From positions 310,001-374,000 of the forward strand of contig FONB01000003.1 of assembly GCA_900112785.1 (NCBI GenBank): DNA of 64,000 bases, read 5' to 3'. Source of the DNA: Phytobacter palmae (lineage in GTDB: Bacteria > Pseudomonadota > Gammaproteobacteria > Enterobacterales > Enterobacteriaceae). The notes under the pieces were generated by a model. That model did not search any database. It saw nothing but the letters and a program-made list of their open reading frames with translations, and had not been told where the DNA came from. Both the position numbers and the translations under genes were made by a program. This document shows positions 1 through 8,890 of this stretch, piece after piece (position 1 is the first letter of the stretch; every line of letters begins with the position of its first letter).

Positions 1-713
1 AAAAAAGCGGTCCACAGGGCAGAAAGCGGCATCGCAAGTACCAGCGCTGGCAGCATATTTGCCACCGCAAACATCTTGATTCCACAAATCCTTAGGCCTG
101 TTGCCAGCAACAGTACGCCGCCAACGGCGGTGAAATCCCCCATCATTGCGGGCGTGGTCAACGGTAAAATAAGTGTGGCGCAGGTGGCGAGCGTCAGTTG
201 GATAATAAGCATCGGTATGGAGATCAACGCTACGGCAAAACCTAAGGAAGTAGCAAATATAACCGCCGTAAAGAAATCGAGAAAGGCTTTGGCAATCAAC
301 AGACTCGGGTCACCGGTCATCCCCTCGCGCATGGCACCGAATATCCCGGTTCCACTGGCGCAAAACAGAATAATGATGGCCACCAGGCTTTGGATAAAAG
401 ATTCGTGGGCATCCAGCGCATGGCTTGCTGAGCGACGTTTTTGCGCTAATTTACGTAAACCGTTCACCGCGCCACTGATACCGCGCTCCACATAACACAG
501 TTCACCTATCAACGTGCCGACCAGGGTTGCAAGCACCATAACGGGCAGATTGACGCATTTAATCACCAGCAGAATACCGATGCCCAGCGAGGCAAGACCA
601 AAGATTGAGGGCATCGAGGAGCGAACCCGCTCCGGTAAACGGTGGCTGAGCAGTGCACCAATCGTCCCCCCCAGCAAAACGGCGGCGGCGTTGATATAAG
701 GACCTGTTAACAC
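1..713 (-). CDS. yqgA: YqgA, DUF554 family inner-membrane protein (3' end cut by window)
   Basis: Reading the minus strand from a GTG at 713 gives MLTGPYINAAAVLLGG and continues open to base 1, so the C-terminal end lies outside the window. The product is strongly hydrophobic with many glycine-rich membrane segments, typical of DUF554 proteins, whose transport substrate is not established. A GGAG-like ribosome site lies about 7 bases upstream of the GTG and supports this start. Placement next to and divergent from speC matches the E. coli order. The family assignment is confident from sequence and synteny; the function is unknown. Confidence 0.85.
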   Translation of the reverse strand, partial: MLTGPYINAAAVLLGGTIGALLSHRLPERVRSSMPSIFGLASLGIGILLVIKCVNLPVMVLATLVGTLIGELCYVERGISGAVNGLRKLAQKRRSASHALDAHESFIQSLVAIIILFCASGTGIFGAMREGMTGDPSLLIAKAFLDFFTAVIFATSLGFAVALISIPMLIIQLTLATCATLILPLTTPAMMGDFTAVGGVLLLATGLRICGIKMFAVANMLPALVLAMPLSALWTAF

Positions 714-885
714 GTCTTTTCTCCAGAGATTTTGCGAATACAACTGCATATTATGTCGCAATGAATCACATTATTATGCCTGATTAATGCGAGCAATAAT
801 TGCATTTGGCTTTTAAATATAATCACTTATGTAAATTACTAAAAACGTAATTGCATTATGTTGCATTTCGCCTTCGCTTCGTTGG

Positions 886-914
886 TTGCACCTGCGAAAA
901 AATGATGACATGAT
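886..914 (+). promoter_or_regulatory. Possible sigma-70 promoter for speC
   Basis: TTGCAC at 886-891 and CATGAT at 909-914 are separated by 17 bases. Transcription from here would start near 921, about 33 bases before a small leader frame and about 290 bases before speC. The -10 element is a weak match and other A+T-rich sequences upstream (for example TATAAT near 819) could serve instead. Confidence 0.3.
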
Positions 915-953
915 TGCGCGAATTTTCTTCTCAACCTCACGGGGACACCTGAA

Positions 954-1049
954 ATGACGCAGTTTTTATCGCTCATACAGAGATGCCGCGCCACGCTGCG
1001 AACGTGCACCCGTTCAATTTTATCCCATACTTCACTCACCATGCGGTGA
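954..1049 (+). CDS. Candidate 31-codon leader peptide upstream of speC
   Basis: An ATG at 954 opens a 31-codon frame starting MTQFLSLIQRC and ending at TGA 1047-1049. A weak purine-rich stretch (GGGGAC) lies about 9 bases upstream. Five of the 31 codons are arginine (AGA, CGC, CGA, CGT, CGG), and a terminator-like hairpin follows about 100 bases later, ahead of speC. I do not recognise the peptide. The layout resembles leader peptides such as SpeFL, but translation is unproven and a random frame of this size is possible. Confidence 0.35.
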   Translation: MTQFLSLIQRCRATLRTCTRSILSHTSLTMR

Positions 1050-1155
1050 GGGTAACGCACGCTCACTGTAGGACAACAGTAAAACCAGAACATCTCTGTT
1101 TTTACTGATGTCTGGCGGTCGGAGCTGGTTCCAGTCAGACACGTTCGTTGGGTAA

Positions 1156-1184
1156 GGCTCCAGCTTTGCCCGGGGCCTTTTCTT
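1156..1184 (+). terminator. Terminator-like hairpin in the speC leader
   Basis: GGCTCC (1156-1161) pairs with GGGGCC (1172-1177), with one G-U pair, and is followed directly by TTTTCTT. It lies between the 31-codon leader frame and the speC start at 1209, so it would act as an attenuator rather than an end-of-gene terminator. The stem is short, so its strength is uncertain. Confidence 0.35.
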
Positions 1185-1208
1185 CCCCTGAAACGGGTAT
1201 CTGTGCTT

Positions 1209-3359
1209 ATGAAAACAATGAAAATTGCCGTCAGCCACGAGCTGATCTCCACTCTGTCTACCCACCGCCAGATGGTGACGCTGGACAGTACCGATTTTAC
1301 GGATGTGGCGGCAGTCGTCATTACGCTGGCGGAAAGTCGTAGCGGCATTCTGGCCTTGCTCAAACGGACGGGCTTCAATGTGCCGGTATTCTTATTTGAC
1401 CAGGCGTCGGATGAAACGCCGGATGGCGTCACGGCGGTGATTAATGGCAAAGAACAGGACTGGCTGGAGCTGGAAACCGCCGCCTGCGATTATGAAGATA
1501 ATCTGCTGCCGCCGTTTTTCGATACGTTACGCCAGTATGTCGAGATGAAAAACGACACCTTCGCCTGCCCCGGTCATCAGCACGGAGAGTTCTTTAAAAA
1601 GCATCCGGCCGGCCGACAGTTCTACGATTTTTTCGGTGAAAATGTTTTTCGTGCCGACATGTGCAACGCCGACGTGAAGCTGGGCGATCTGTTGATTCAC
1701 GAGGGTTCGGCTAAACATGCGCAGAAGTTCGCGGCCAAAGTCTTCAATGCCGATAAAACCTACTTTGTTCTTAATGGCACTTCTGCGGCTAACAAAGTAG
1801 TGACCAACGCATTACTTACCCGTGGCGATCTGGTGTTGTTTGACCGTAATAACCACAAATCCAACCATCATGGCGCGCTGATACAGGCTGGTGCGACGCC
1901 GGTCTATCTGGAAGCCTCACGCAACCCGTTCGGCTTTATCGGTGGCATTGACGAGCACTGTTTTGATGAGCAATACCTGCGCGAATTGATCCGCGAAGTG
2001 GCACCGGAAAAAGCCAGCCAGCCGCGCCCGTTTCGCCTGGCAGTAATCCAGCTTGGCACCTATGACGGCACGATCTATAACGCCCGTCAGGTGATCGACA
2101 AAATCGGCACTCTGTGCGACTACATTTTGTTTGATTCGGCGTGGGTGGGCTATGAACAGTTCATTCCGATGATGGCGGACACCTCACCGCTGCTGCTGGA
2201 ACTGAATGAAAACGATCCAGGGATATTCGTCACGCAATCCGTGCACAAACAGCAGGCCGGGTTTTCGCAAACCTCGCAGATCCATAAAAAGGATAACCAC
2301 CTGCGCGGGCAGGCACGTTTCTGCCCACATAAGCGCCTGAACAACGCCTTTATGCTGCACGCCTCGACCAGCCCCTTCTACCCGCTGTTTGCGGCACTCG
2401 ATGTGAACGCCAAAATCCATCAGGGTGAAAGTGGCCGGCGCCTGTGGGCCGAGTGTGTGGAGGTGGGGATCGAGGCACGCAAATCGATTATCGCTAACTG
2501 CAAAATGATCCAGCCGTTCGTACCGCCGGTTATTGCCGGGCGTCCGTGGCAGGATCATCCGACAGAGATCATCGCTCGTGAGCGTCGCTTCTTTAGCTTT
2601 GAGCCCGGAGCAAGCTGGCACGGTTTTGAAGGCTACGCGCAGGATCAGTACTTTGTTGATCCTTGTAAGCTGCTGCTCACCACGCCGGGTATTGACGCTC
2701 AAACGGGTGAATACACCGAGTTTGGTATCCCGGCGACGATCCTCGCAAATTATCTGCGTGAAAACGGTATTGTCCCGGAAAAATGCGATCTCAACTCCAT
2801 TCTGTTTCTGCTGACGCCAGCAGAAAGCAGCGCGAAGATGGCCCACCTGGTGGCTATGCTGTCGCAGTTTGAGCGTCACATAGAAGACGATACGCCGCTG
2901 GCGGATGTACTGCCCACTATCTATAACAAGTACCCGGTGCGTTATCGCGATTATACGATCCGCCAGCTATGCCAGGAGATGCATGACCTTTACGTCAGTT
3001 TCGATGTGAAGGATTTGCAAAAAGAGATGTTCCGTAAGGCGAGTTTCCCGGCGTTTGCCGTCAATCCGCAAGACGCTCATCAGGAGTATATTCGCGGCAA
3101 CGTTGAGCTGGTGCGTATCAGCGAGGCGGAAGGACGGATTGCGGCGGAAGGGGCGCTGCCATACCCGCCGGGCGTACTGTGCGTGGTGCCAGGGGAAGTA
3201 TGGGGTGGGGCAGTGCAACGTTACTTCCTGGCGCTGGAAGAGGGCGTGAACTTGCTGCCAGGCTTCTCGCCGGAGCTACAGGGAGTCTATTCCGAGACGG
3301 ATGCAGACGGGATTAAGCGCTTATACGGCAATGTGTTGAAACAGCCCTCTGCTATCTGA
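1209..3359 (+). CDS. speC: Ornithine decarboxylase, constitutive (SpeC)
   Basis: This PLP-dependent group III decarboxylase converts ornithine to putrescine in the cytoplasm. The 716-residue product is close in length to E. coli SpeC. The start MKTMKIAVSHEL at 1209 fits the E. coli N-terminus better than the upstream in-frame codon at 1203. An N-terminal receiver-like wing domain, the large PLP-binding domain with the Schiff-base lysine in SVHKQQAGFSQTSQ (lysine codon 2247-2249) and the C-terminal domain are all intact. It diverges from yqgA as in E. coli. The long leader (714-1208) holds a small Arg-rich frame and a hairpin. Downstream, the citrate cluster replaces the usual neighbour nupG. 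Confidence 0.96.
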   Translation: MKTMKIAVSHELISTLSTHRQMVTLDSTDFTDVAAVVITLAESRSGILALLKRTGFNVPVFLFDQASDETPDGVTAVINGKEQDWLELETAACDYEDNLLPPFFDTLRQYVEMKNDTFACPGHQHGEFFKKHPAGRQFYDFFGENVFRADMCNADVKLGDLLIHEGSAKHAQKFAAKVFNADKTYFVLNGTSAANKVVTNALLTRGDLVLFDRNNHKSNHHGALIQAGATPVYLEASRNPFGFIGGIDEHCFDEQYLRELIREVAPEKASQPRPFRLAVIQLGTYDGTIYNARQVIDKIGTLCDYILFDSAWVGYEQFIPMMADTSPLLLELNENDPGIFVTQSVHKQQAGFSQTSQIHKKDNHLRGQARFCPHKRLNNAFMLHASTSPFYPLFAALDVNAKIHQGESGRRLWAECVEVGIEARKSIIANCKMIQPFVPPVIAGRPWQDHPTEIIARERRFFSFEPGASWHGFEGYAQDQYFVDPCKLLLTTPGIDAQTGEYTEFGIPATILANYLRENGIVPEKCDLNSILFLLTPAESSAKMAHLVAMLSQFERHIEDDTPLADVLPTIYNKYPVRYRDYTIRQLCQEMHDLYVSFDVKDLQKEMFRKASFPAFAVNPQDAHQEYIRGNVELVRISEAEGRIAAEGALPYPPGVLCVVPGEVWGGAVQRYFLALEEGVNLLPGFSPELQGVYSETDADGIKRLYGNVLKQPSAI

Positions 3360-3950
3360 TGCCCTCAGCCTGGCCCTCTCGCACAGGAGAGGGAAGGCTT
3401 ATGAATGGCAGAAATCCCGGATGGCGCTTTGCTAATCCGGGATACGACCGGTTTTCTCCCGGGAGGGTTGGGGTGAGGGAATATGCGGCTCAGGAGGAGG
3501 GTTCCGTTCACCGTATCTTCATGGCGAAATGGATCTCCCGAACACGTGAAAGGGTAAAAAGGAACACCGCGTTCCCCTTTACAATCCCCGCGGCTCCGCA
3601 AAGAAATCGGTGCTTCGCACTGCGTTCGCCTCCCGCCCCGCTGCCTGCGGTCGGTTTGACTCGCATTACTCGCCCCCTCCCTGGGGTTCGCCCTTGGGGC
3701 CAACGCGTTGCGTTGTTCAAAATCGTTCCGGACGATTTTGTCCTGTCCCGACAAACCTCAGTCCGCCATCCCTGGCGGCCTGCCCTTGTCATCGGGTCTT
3801 CGTCTCACCGATTTCAGCGGGGACTCAACCCCCTCGCTGCACGCTCTGCGCCAGGGGGCACAAAGATGTCGCTGTGGTTGTCATGCGGGAAAACGAGTCA
3901 GCCATGGTTAAAAGGTTGAAGGCGTTCACAGTATCTACGTTCTGGTGAGG
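3360..3950. repeat. GC-rich non-coding region with palindromes, probable dispersed intergenic repeat
   Basis: No credible gene lies between speC and citB. A hairpin CCCTCTC/GAGAGGG at 3374-3393 could end speC transcription. A REP-like palindrome (ATCCCGG/CCGGGAT) spans 3414-3443, and a second GC palindrome with a GGTTGGGGTGAGGG tail lies at 3456-3479. The remaining stretch is C-rich on the plus strand and holds a 9-bp inverted repeat CAAAATCGT/ACGATTTTG at 3718-3740. Frames stay open on both strands only because of base composition. The style resembles long dispersed intergenic repeats of Citrobacter and Enterobacter, but copy number cannot be tested here. Confidence 0.5.
3414..3443. repeat. 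REP-like palindrome
   Basis: ATCCCGG (3414-3420) and CCGGGAT (3437-3443) flank a GATGGCGC-type core, the pattern of enterobacterial REP elements. It lies between speC and the citrate cluster. Confidence 0.5.
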
Positions 3951-3965
3951 TGAAAACCGCGAAAC

Positions 3966-4664
3966 CTATACCTCGTCGCCCGACCGGCGATACATCCTGC
4001 GTGGATGCCCTATCTTGCCATATTGCATCTCTACCGATAAAAAGCCGGACTCCACGCCATGCTCCAGGTAGCGGCGGGCGGTGGTCTTACTTAGCCCCGT
4101 CTCTGTCACCACTTCATCCACGGAAAAACAGCGCTCACCTGCATCAGCAAACAGTGTCTGCACGCGGGACAGCGTATTTTCCTCAATCCCTTTACTGCCG
4201 TTATCCAGCTTGTAGTTCTTCGCCTGCAACTGATAAAGCGAATCCACGTTCTGCTGATCGACAATCTTCCAAACCCGTTGCTGTTCGGTGAACTGGACAA
4301 AACGTTCCAGTGACTGGCTCAGACGCTTCCATGACACTGGTTTGAGAATGTAGTCAAACGCGCCGTTGCGAATAGCCTGGCTACAGGTATCCATGTCGCT
4401 GGCGGCAGTAATGAAGATAACCGAGCAGTTGGCACGAATGATCATCGGGTCGCTGATAAGCGTAATCCCTTTACCGTCCGGCAGATAATTATCGAGCAAT
4501 ACCAGCTGCGGTTGTTTACTGGCGAGCTGTGCCTTCGCTTCTGCCAGGGATGTGGCGATGCCCACCAGCCGCAATCGCGGATGCTTACCAATAAGTTCCG
4601 CATGGAGCTGCGCCAGCTCATTTTCATCTTCTACTATCAGCACATCTATCTGTTCATGTCGCAT
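3966..4664 (-). CDS. citB: CitB, response regulator for citrate fermentation genes
   Basis: This 232-residue regulator has an N-terminal receiver domain starting MRHEQIDVLIVEDE, with the acidic pair near residues 12-13 and the phosphoacceptor Asp58 in LVLLDNYLPDGKG. A conserved Lys lies in YILKPVSW, and a C-terminal HTH contains LSKTTARRYLEHGV. Length and architecture match CitB/DpiA/DcuR. The ATG at 4664 overlaps the end of citA by 11 bases (ATGCGACATGA), a translationally coupled pair; the longer upstream in-frame extension is inside citA and is rejected. It probably activates the divergent citS-citG genes under anaerobic citrate conditions. Confidence 0.93.
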   Translation of the reverse strand: MRHEQIDVLIVEDENELAQLHAELIGKHPRLRLVGIATSLAEAKAQLASKQPQLVLLDNYLPDGKGITLISDPMIIRANCSVIFITAASDMDTCSQAIRNGAFDYILKPVSWKRLSQSLERFVQFTEQQRVWKIVDQQNVDSLYQLQAKNYKLDNGSKGIEENTLSRVQTLFADAGERCFSVDEVVTETGLSKTTARRYLEHGVESGFLSVEMQYGKIGHPRRMYRRSGDEV

Positions 4665-6291
4665 AATTCTGATCTTCCAGAGTCGGAGCAGGGCGTTGTA
4701 TATGACCCGTTTCCGGAATAAATAATGAGAAAATCGTTCCGCGCGGCGCGTTATCAGTAACTTCGATGGTGCCACCCACCTGCGTGACATAGCTGGAGAT
4801 CAGATACAGGCCAATGCCATGATCGCCGTTGCATTTTGTCGTCATCCCTCGGTCAAAAATGCGATCCCGAATGGAGGGATCGATCCCGACGCCGCGATCT
4901 GCCACTTCAATAATCAGCTCGCGTTCATTTTGCAGGATCAGGACCTCGACCGGCTCGTGCGGCAAATCGGCACGTTGCGTTGCTTCAATGGCGTTATCCA
5001 GCAGGTTACCAATAATCGATATCAGTTCGGCTTCCACCAGCAGGTGCGCGGGGCGCGGCATCTGGCAGCCTGGGTCAAAAACCAGCTCCACCCCTTTTTC
5101 TCTGGCGCGGGCCGCTTTGCCCAGCAGCAAGCCGCATAACGTTGGGGAGCTAAAACGTGACGAAATAAAGTCGAGCAACTCCTGCGCATGTTCCGACTGG
5201 GCCTGAAGATAGCGTATTGCCTCGTCGTAGCGTTCCATATGCAGCAGACCGGAAAGCGTCGTCATCCGGTTAAGCTGCTCGTGGCGCATGATGCGCAGGT
5301 TATCGACATAACGCTTCACCTGGCTTAACTGGGCGCTGAGGCTGTCGATTTCATTGCGATCGCGAAAGGTAATGACCCAGCCTTGTAGCTTATCTTCCAG
5401 CATGATGCGCACACGACTGGCAATGACCGTCGCGTGATTAAAACGGCAGATCTCATCGTGTGTATCTTTTGCCAGCATTGCGTTCCGGGAGAAAAAGGGG
5501 ACGGCCGGAATCACTTCGGTAATCAGTTGCCCTCGCAGTTCGCGCGTGGGCTGGCTCAGATTGAGCAACGTTCTCGCGGCCTGGTTTATCACCTCGATGC
5601 GCAGATTGCTGTCGATGGCGATCACCCCTTCGTAAATCGACTCCATCATCGCTTTTTGCTGGCGAACCAGCAGACCAATTTCCCGTGGCTCCAGTGAAAA
5701 GATCTGCTTTTTGATACTGCGGGTAAAGAACCATGAGAAGACAAATAGCGCCGCTAACAGCAGTACGGCAGCGATAAAGATATTGATTGCCTTGCCCAGC
5801 GTGATGGTATCGAGATAGCTGGTCAGATAACCCACGGAAACAATACCGATCACCTGACCCGCATCATTGAATATCGGTGCTTTACTGCGTAAGGAAATAC
5901 CCAGGCCGCCCTGACGAATAGTGGTCAGGCTTTTACCCTGCAACACTTCCTGGTTATCGCCTCCGACCAGGGTGGTCCCCACCCGGTCATCATAAACAGA
6001 ATGGAACAGATGAATACCTTTATTATCGCCAATAACAATAAAGCTGGCATCGCTACGGTCGACCACTTGTTGCATAAATTGTGCAATCGCGGGAATATCT
6101 TTTTCAGCAACCGACTTGCGTAAATTCGGAATTATCGCTATTTCTTCAGCTTGTATTTTTGCTCGTGTACTCATTTCCTGATAAAGCTGGCGACCGATAT
6201 CGATATAATAATAACCACCCAGTAAGATGAACAAACCGGAGAAAAACAGCACCAGCGATATAAAGAGCTTAATCTGGAAAGAAACTTTCAT
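4654..6291 (-). CDS. citA: CitA, citrate-sensing histidine kinase
   Basis: This is a 545-residue inner-membrane sensor kinase. TM1 is about residues 8-27, the periplasmic PAS domain about 30-165 and TM2 about 168-190. A cytoplasmic PAS domain (about 215-315) precedes the phosphoacceptor His337 in RIMRHEQLNRM and a HATPase domain with N box (NLLDNAIEA) and DRGVGID. The periplasmic part carries IHLFH and SLRSKAPI, in the region where Klebsiella CitA binds citrate, so citrate is the likely ligand. I chose ATG 6291 over a TTG eight codons upstream. It is coupled to citB and divergent from citS. Confidence 0.92.
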   Translation of the reverse strand: MKVSFQIKLFISLVLFFSGLFILLGGYYYIDIGRQLYQEMSTRAKIQAEEIAIIPNLRKSVAEKDIPAIAQFMQQVVDRSDASFIVIGDNKGIHLFHSVYDDRVGTTLVGGDNQEVLQGKSLTTIRQGGLGISLRSKAPIFNDAGQVIGIVSVGYLTSYLDTITLGKAINIFIAAVLLLAALFVFSWFFTRSIKKQIFSLEPREIGLLVRQQKAMMESIYEGVIAIDSNLRIEVINQAARTLLNLSQPTRELRGQLITEVIPAVPFFSRNAMLAKDTHDEICRFNHATVIASRVRIMLEDKLQGWVITFRDRNEIDSLSAQLSQVKRYVDNLRIMRHEQLNRMTTLSGLLHMERYDEAIRYLQAQSEHAQELLDFISSRFSSPTLCGLLLGKAARAREKGVELVFDPGCQMPRPAHLLVEAELISIIGNLLDNAIEATQRADLPHEPVEVLILQNERELIIEVADRGVGIDPSIRDRIFDRGMTTKCNGDHGIGLYLISSYVTQVGGTIEVTDNAPRGTIFSLFIPETGHIQRPAPTLEDQNYAT

Positions 6292-6366
6292 GGTGTGGTA
6301 CACACAGAGCAACAAAACAGTAATGTAACATCTTTCCTGTTGACAGTGGCGAGTTTACTGGAAACT

Positions 6367-6382
6367 TGTGATCCCTTGCACA
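6367..6382. promoter_or_regulatory. CRP-like site in the citA-citS intergenic region
   Basis: TGTGA-TCCCTT-GCACA matches 9 of the 10 conserved positions of the CRP consensus TGTGA-N6-TCACA. CRP control is known for the Klebsiella cit genes, which makes the position sensible; binding here is inferred. Confidence 0.45.
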
Positions 6383-6456
6383 CCAGACGCTGACTGGCGA
6401 TGTGAAAGAAACAAAGATTTTCTGGAAATGTTATTAACTTGTTTTTTTATTTAAAA

Positions 6457-6523
6457 AAACCATAAAAACCACAGAAATAATTACGGCATTAATCACACTA
6501 AATAAAAGAAACCATAAAAACCA
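6457..6523. promoter_or_regulatory. Twin direct repeats, candidate CitB operator
   Basis: The 15-mer AAACCATAAAAACCA occurs exactly at 6457-6471 and 6509-6523. Start-to-start spacing is 52 bp, close to five helical turns, so both copies face the same side of the DNA. They lie in the A+T-rich stretch between the divergent citA and citS genes, about 100-165 bp upstream of citS. Klebsiella CitB protects A+T-rich sites in the equivalent region, so these are the best candidates for its binding sites. The rest of 6292-6623 holds only the CRP-like site and A+T-rich promoter DNA. Confidence 0.5.
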
Positions 6524-6623
6524 TAGGTGCCATTAAAACTTCGGTTTTATTATGCTGTGCCTCACATAACGTAAAAACCTGGCCCTTTAAGCTAAAAATG
6601 CAAAATAACCAAGGGGCTTAATT

Positions 6624-7988
6624 ATGAGCACAACTGACGATTCTTTTTCTATTACCTCTGAGTCGCTATCGATTCAAAAACCATCATTGAAAGACAGATG
6701 GTGGCACATTATGGATACCTGGAAAGTCGGGATTATTCCATTGCCGTTGTTTTTACTGGCTGGTGTATTAATCGCCATTGATTGTCTGGGTGGTAAATTA
6801 CCCAGCGACATCGTGGTAATGGTCGCAACGCTGGCGTTTTTCGGCTTCGCCTGTGGTGAGTTCGGTAAACGTCTGCCGATTATCGGTAAACTGGGTGCGG
6901 CGGCGATTTGCGCTACCTTTATCCCTTCCGCAATGGTCTATTATGGCCTGCTGCCAGACGTGGTTGTTGAATCCACCACCAAGTTCTACAAATCCACCAA
7001 TATTCTCTACCTCTACATTTGCTGCATTATTGTCGGCAGTATTATGAGCATGAATCGCACCACGCTGATTCAGGGCTTCCTGCGTATTTTCTTCCCGATG
7101 CTTTGCGGCGAAATCGTCGGCATGCTGGTAGGGATGGGCGTAGGGCTGCTGCTCGGTCTTGAACCGTTCCAGATCTTCTTCTTTATCATTCTGCCAATCA
7201 TGGCGGGTGGTGTGGGTGAAGGCGCCATTCCGCTTTCTATCGGTTACGCCACTATTCTGCATATGGATCAAGGTGTTGCGCTGGGTCGCGTATTGCCGAT
7301 GGTCATGCTTGGCGGCCTGACAGCCATCATTATCTCCGGCTGTCTGAACCAACTGGGTAAACGATTCCCGCACCTGACCGGTGAAGGCCAGTTGATGCCT
7401 AATCGTGATAACTCCGATGAGAAAGCTCCTGCTGCGCCTGCGTTCAGCGGTAAAGCTGACGTCACCACTATCGCATCCGGTGCGCTGCTGGCTGTGCTGC
7501 TGTACATGCTGGGTATGCTGGGCCACAAACTGATTGGCCTGCCAGCGCCGGTTGGCATGCTGTTTATGGCGGTGCTGGTCAAACTGGTTCACGGCGTATC
7601 ACCGAAGATCCTCGAAGGTTCTCAGGTGGTTTACAAATTCTTCCAGACCTCTGTGACTTACCCAATCCTCTTCGCTGTGGGCGTGGCTATCACCCCGTGG
7701 CAGGAGCTGGTACACGCATTCACCATCACTAACCTGCTGGTGATTGTCAGCACCGTGTCCGCGCTGGTCGCCACGGGCTTCTTTGTAGGTAAAAAAATCG
7801 GTATGCATCCGATTGATGTCGCCATCGTCTCCTGCTGTCAGAGCGGGCAGGGTGGCACCGGGGATGTTGCCATCCTCACTGCAGGTAACCGTATGAGCCT
7901 GATGCCGTTCGCACAGATCGCTACCCGTATCGGCGGCGCGATCAACGTCTCGGTATCACTGCTGATTCTCGGCAACTTCCTCGTCTGA
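6624..7988 (+). CDS. citS: 2-hydroxycarboxylate (citrate/Na+) symporter, CitS family
   Basis: This 454-residue membrane protein has about 11 hydrophobic segments. It carries the two glycine motifs of the 2HCT family re-entrant loops: GGVGEGAIPLSIGYA in the first half and SGQGGTGDVAILTAGNRM in the second. Klebsiella CitS is about the same length. It would import citrate with Na+ for fermentation. An AAGGGG ribosome site lies 7 bases before ATG 6624. It opens the operon divergent from citAB. Malate cannot be excluded as an alternative substrate from sequence alone. Confidence 0.88.
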   Translation: MSTTDDSFSITSESLSIQKPSLKDRWWHIMDTWKVGIIPLPLFLLAGVLIAIDCLGGKLPSDIVVMVATLAFFGFACGEFGKRLPIIGKLGAAAICATFIPSAMVYYGLLPDVVVESTTKFYKSTNILYLYICCIIVGSIMSMNRTTLIQGFLRIFFPMLCGEIVGMLVGMGVGLLLGLEPFQIFFFIILPIMAGGVGEGAIPLSIGYATILHMDQGVALGRVLPMVMLGGLTAIIISGCLNQLGKRFPHLTGEGQLMPNRDNSDEKAPAAPAFSGKADVTTIASGALLAVLLYMLGMLGHKLIGLPAPVGMLFMAVLVKLVHGVSPKILEGSQVVYKFFQTSVTYPILFAVGVAITPWQELVHAFTITNLLVIVSTVSALVATGFFVGKKIGMHPIDVAIVSCCQSGQGGTGDVAILTAGNRMSLMPFAQIATRIGGAINVSVSLLILGNFLV

Positions 7989-8010
7989 TTCATGTGTTAC
8001 AGGAACTGAT

Positions 8011-8874
8011 ATGAAACTCGCAAGCTTTGTCCATCAGGGGATCCGCAGTTACGGGATCGTGAAGGCGGATGGTGTGATCAATCTGGGACGCCGTCTGGGC
8101 GATCGTTACAGCGATTTGAAATCGTTGCTCGCCGCCAACGCGTTAAATGAAGCGCAACAGCTGTCTGGCGAAACGCCGGATCTGAGCTTCGATGCGCTGG
8201 AATTTCTGCCAGTGATTGATAATCCAGGAAAAATTCTTTGCGTCGGCATGAACTACGCCGACAAACGTAAAGAGTTCGATCAGCACAATCCGGCACCGAC
8301 ACTGTTCGTCCGTTTTGCTGATTCGCAAACCGGCCACCAGACCCCGGTACTCAAACCGCGCCACTCCAGCGAGTTTGATTACGAAGGCGAACTGGCGGTG
8401 ATCATCGGCAAAAGCGGTGAGAACATCTCCCGTGAAGAGGCATTGAGCCACGTTGCCGGTTATAGCTGTTATATGGACGGTTCTGCACGCGACTGGCAGC
8501 ACACCTGGTTCACTGCCGGTAAAAACTGGCGTCAGACCGGTGCGTTCGGTCCGTGGATGACCACGGCAGATGAGATTCCCGATCCGCACAGTCTGGCGAT
8601 CCGCACCTGGCTGAATGGCCGCATGGTGCAGGAAGACAACACCGCCAGCATGATCCACAAAGTGGCTGAGCTTATCGAGTACATCAGTACCTTCACGCGC
8701 CTGAATGCTGGCGATGTGATCATCACCGGTTCGCCGGGCGGCGTGGGTAAAAAACGTAACCCACCGCTGTTTATGAACGCAGGCGATCGCATCGAAGTGG
8801 AGATCGAGAATATCGGTCATCTCAGCAATGTGATTATGGACGCGCCAGCCTTATCGCTGTCGCCCATGCACTAA
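8011..8874 (+). CDS. Fumarylacetoacetate hydrolase (FAH) family protein in the cit operon
   Basis: This 287-residue soluble protein belongs to the FAH/FAHD1 superfamily. It has an N-terminal lobe of about 65 residues, then GKILCVGMNYADK, the metal-binding segment FDYEGELAVIIG, YMDGSARDWQ, and GSPGGVGKKRNPP near the C-terminus. Relatives act on oxaloacetate (decarboxylation or enol-keto tautomerisation), acylpyruvates or catechol-pathway intermediates. Citrate lyase yields acetate plus oxaloacetate, and no oadGAB genes occur in this cluster, so action on oxaloacetate is the simplest inference. It sits 22 bases after citS and 16 before citC. Confidence 0.75.
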   Translation: MKLASFVHQGIRSYGIVKADGVINLGRRLGDRYSDLKSLLAANALNEAQQLSGETPDLSFDALEFLPVIDNPGKILCVGMNYADKRKEFDQHNPAPTLFVRFADSQTGHQTPVLKPRHSSEFDYEGELAVIIGKSGENISREEALSHVAGYSCYMDGSARDWQHTWFTAGKNWRQTGAFGPWMTTADEIPDPHSLAIRTWLNGRMVQEDNTASMIHKVAELIEYISTFTRLNAGDVIITGSPGGVGKKRNPPLFMNAGDRIEVEIENIGHLSNVIMDAPALSLSPMH

Positions 8875-8890
8875 GGAAAGCGGCGGATTT

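Noticed and set aside
3359-3948. Several overlapping open frames on both strands between speC and citB
   Set aside because: They are Pro/Arg/Ser-rich, overlap each other in different frames and have no family features; the openness follows from GC-rich composition.
6798-7592. A 264-codon minus-strand frame inside citS
   Set aside because: It is a Gln/His/Arg-rich complement of a membrane protein gene.
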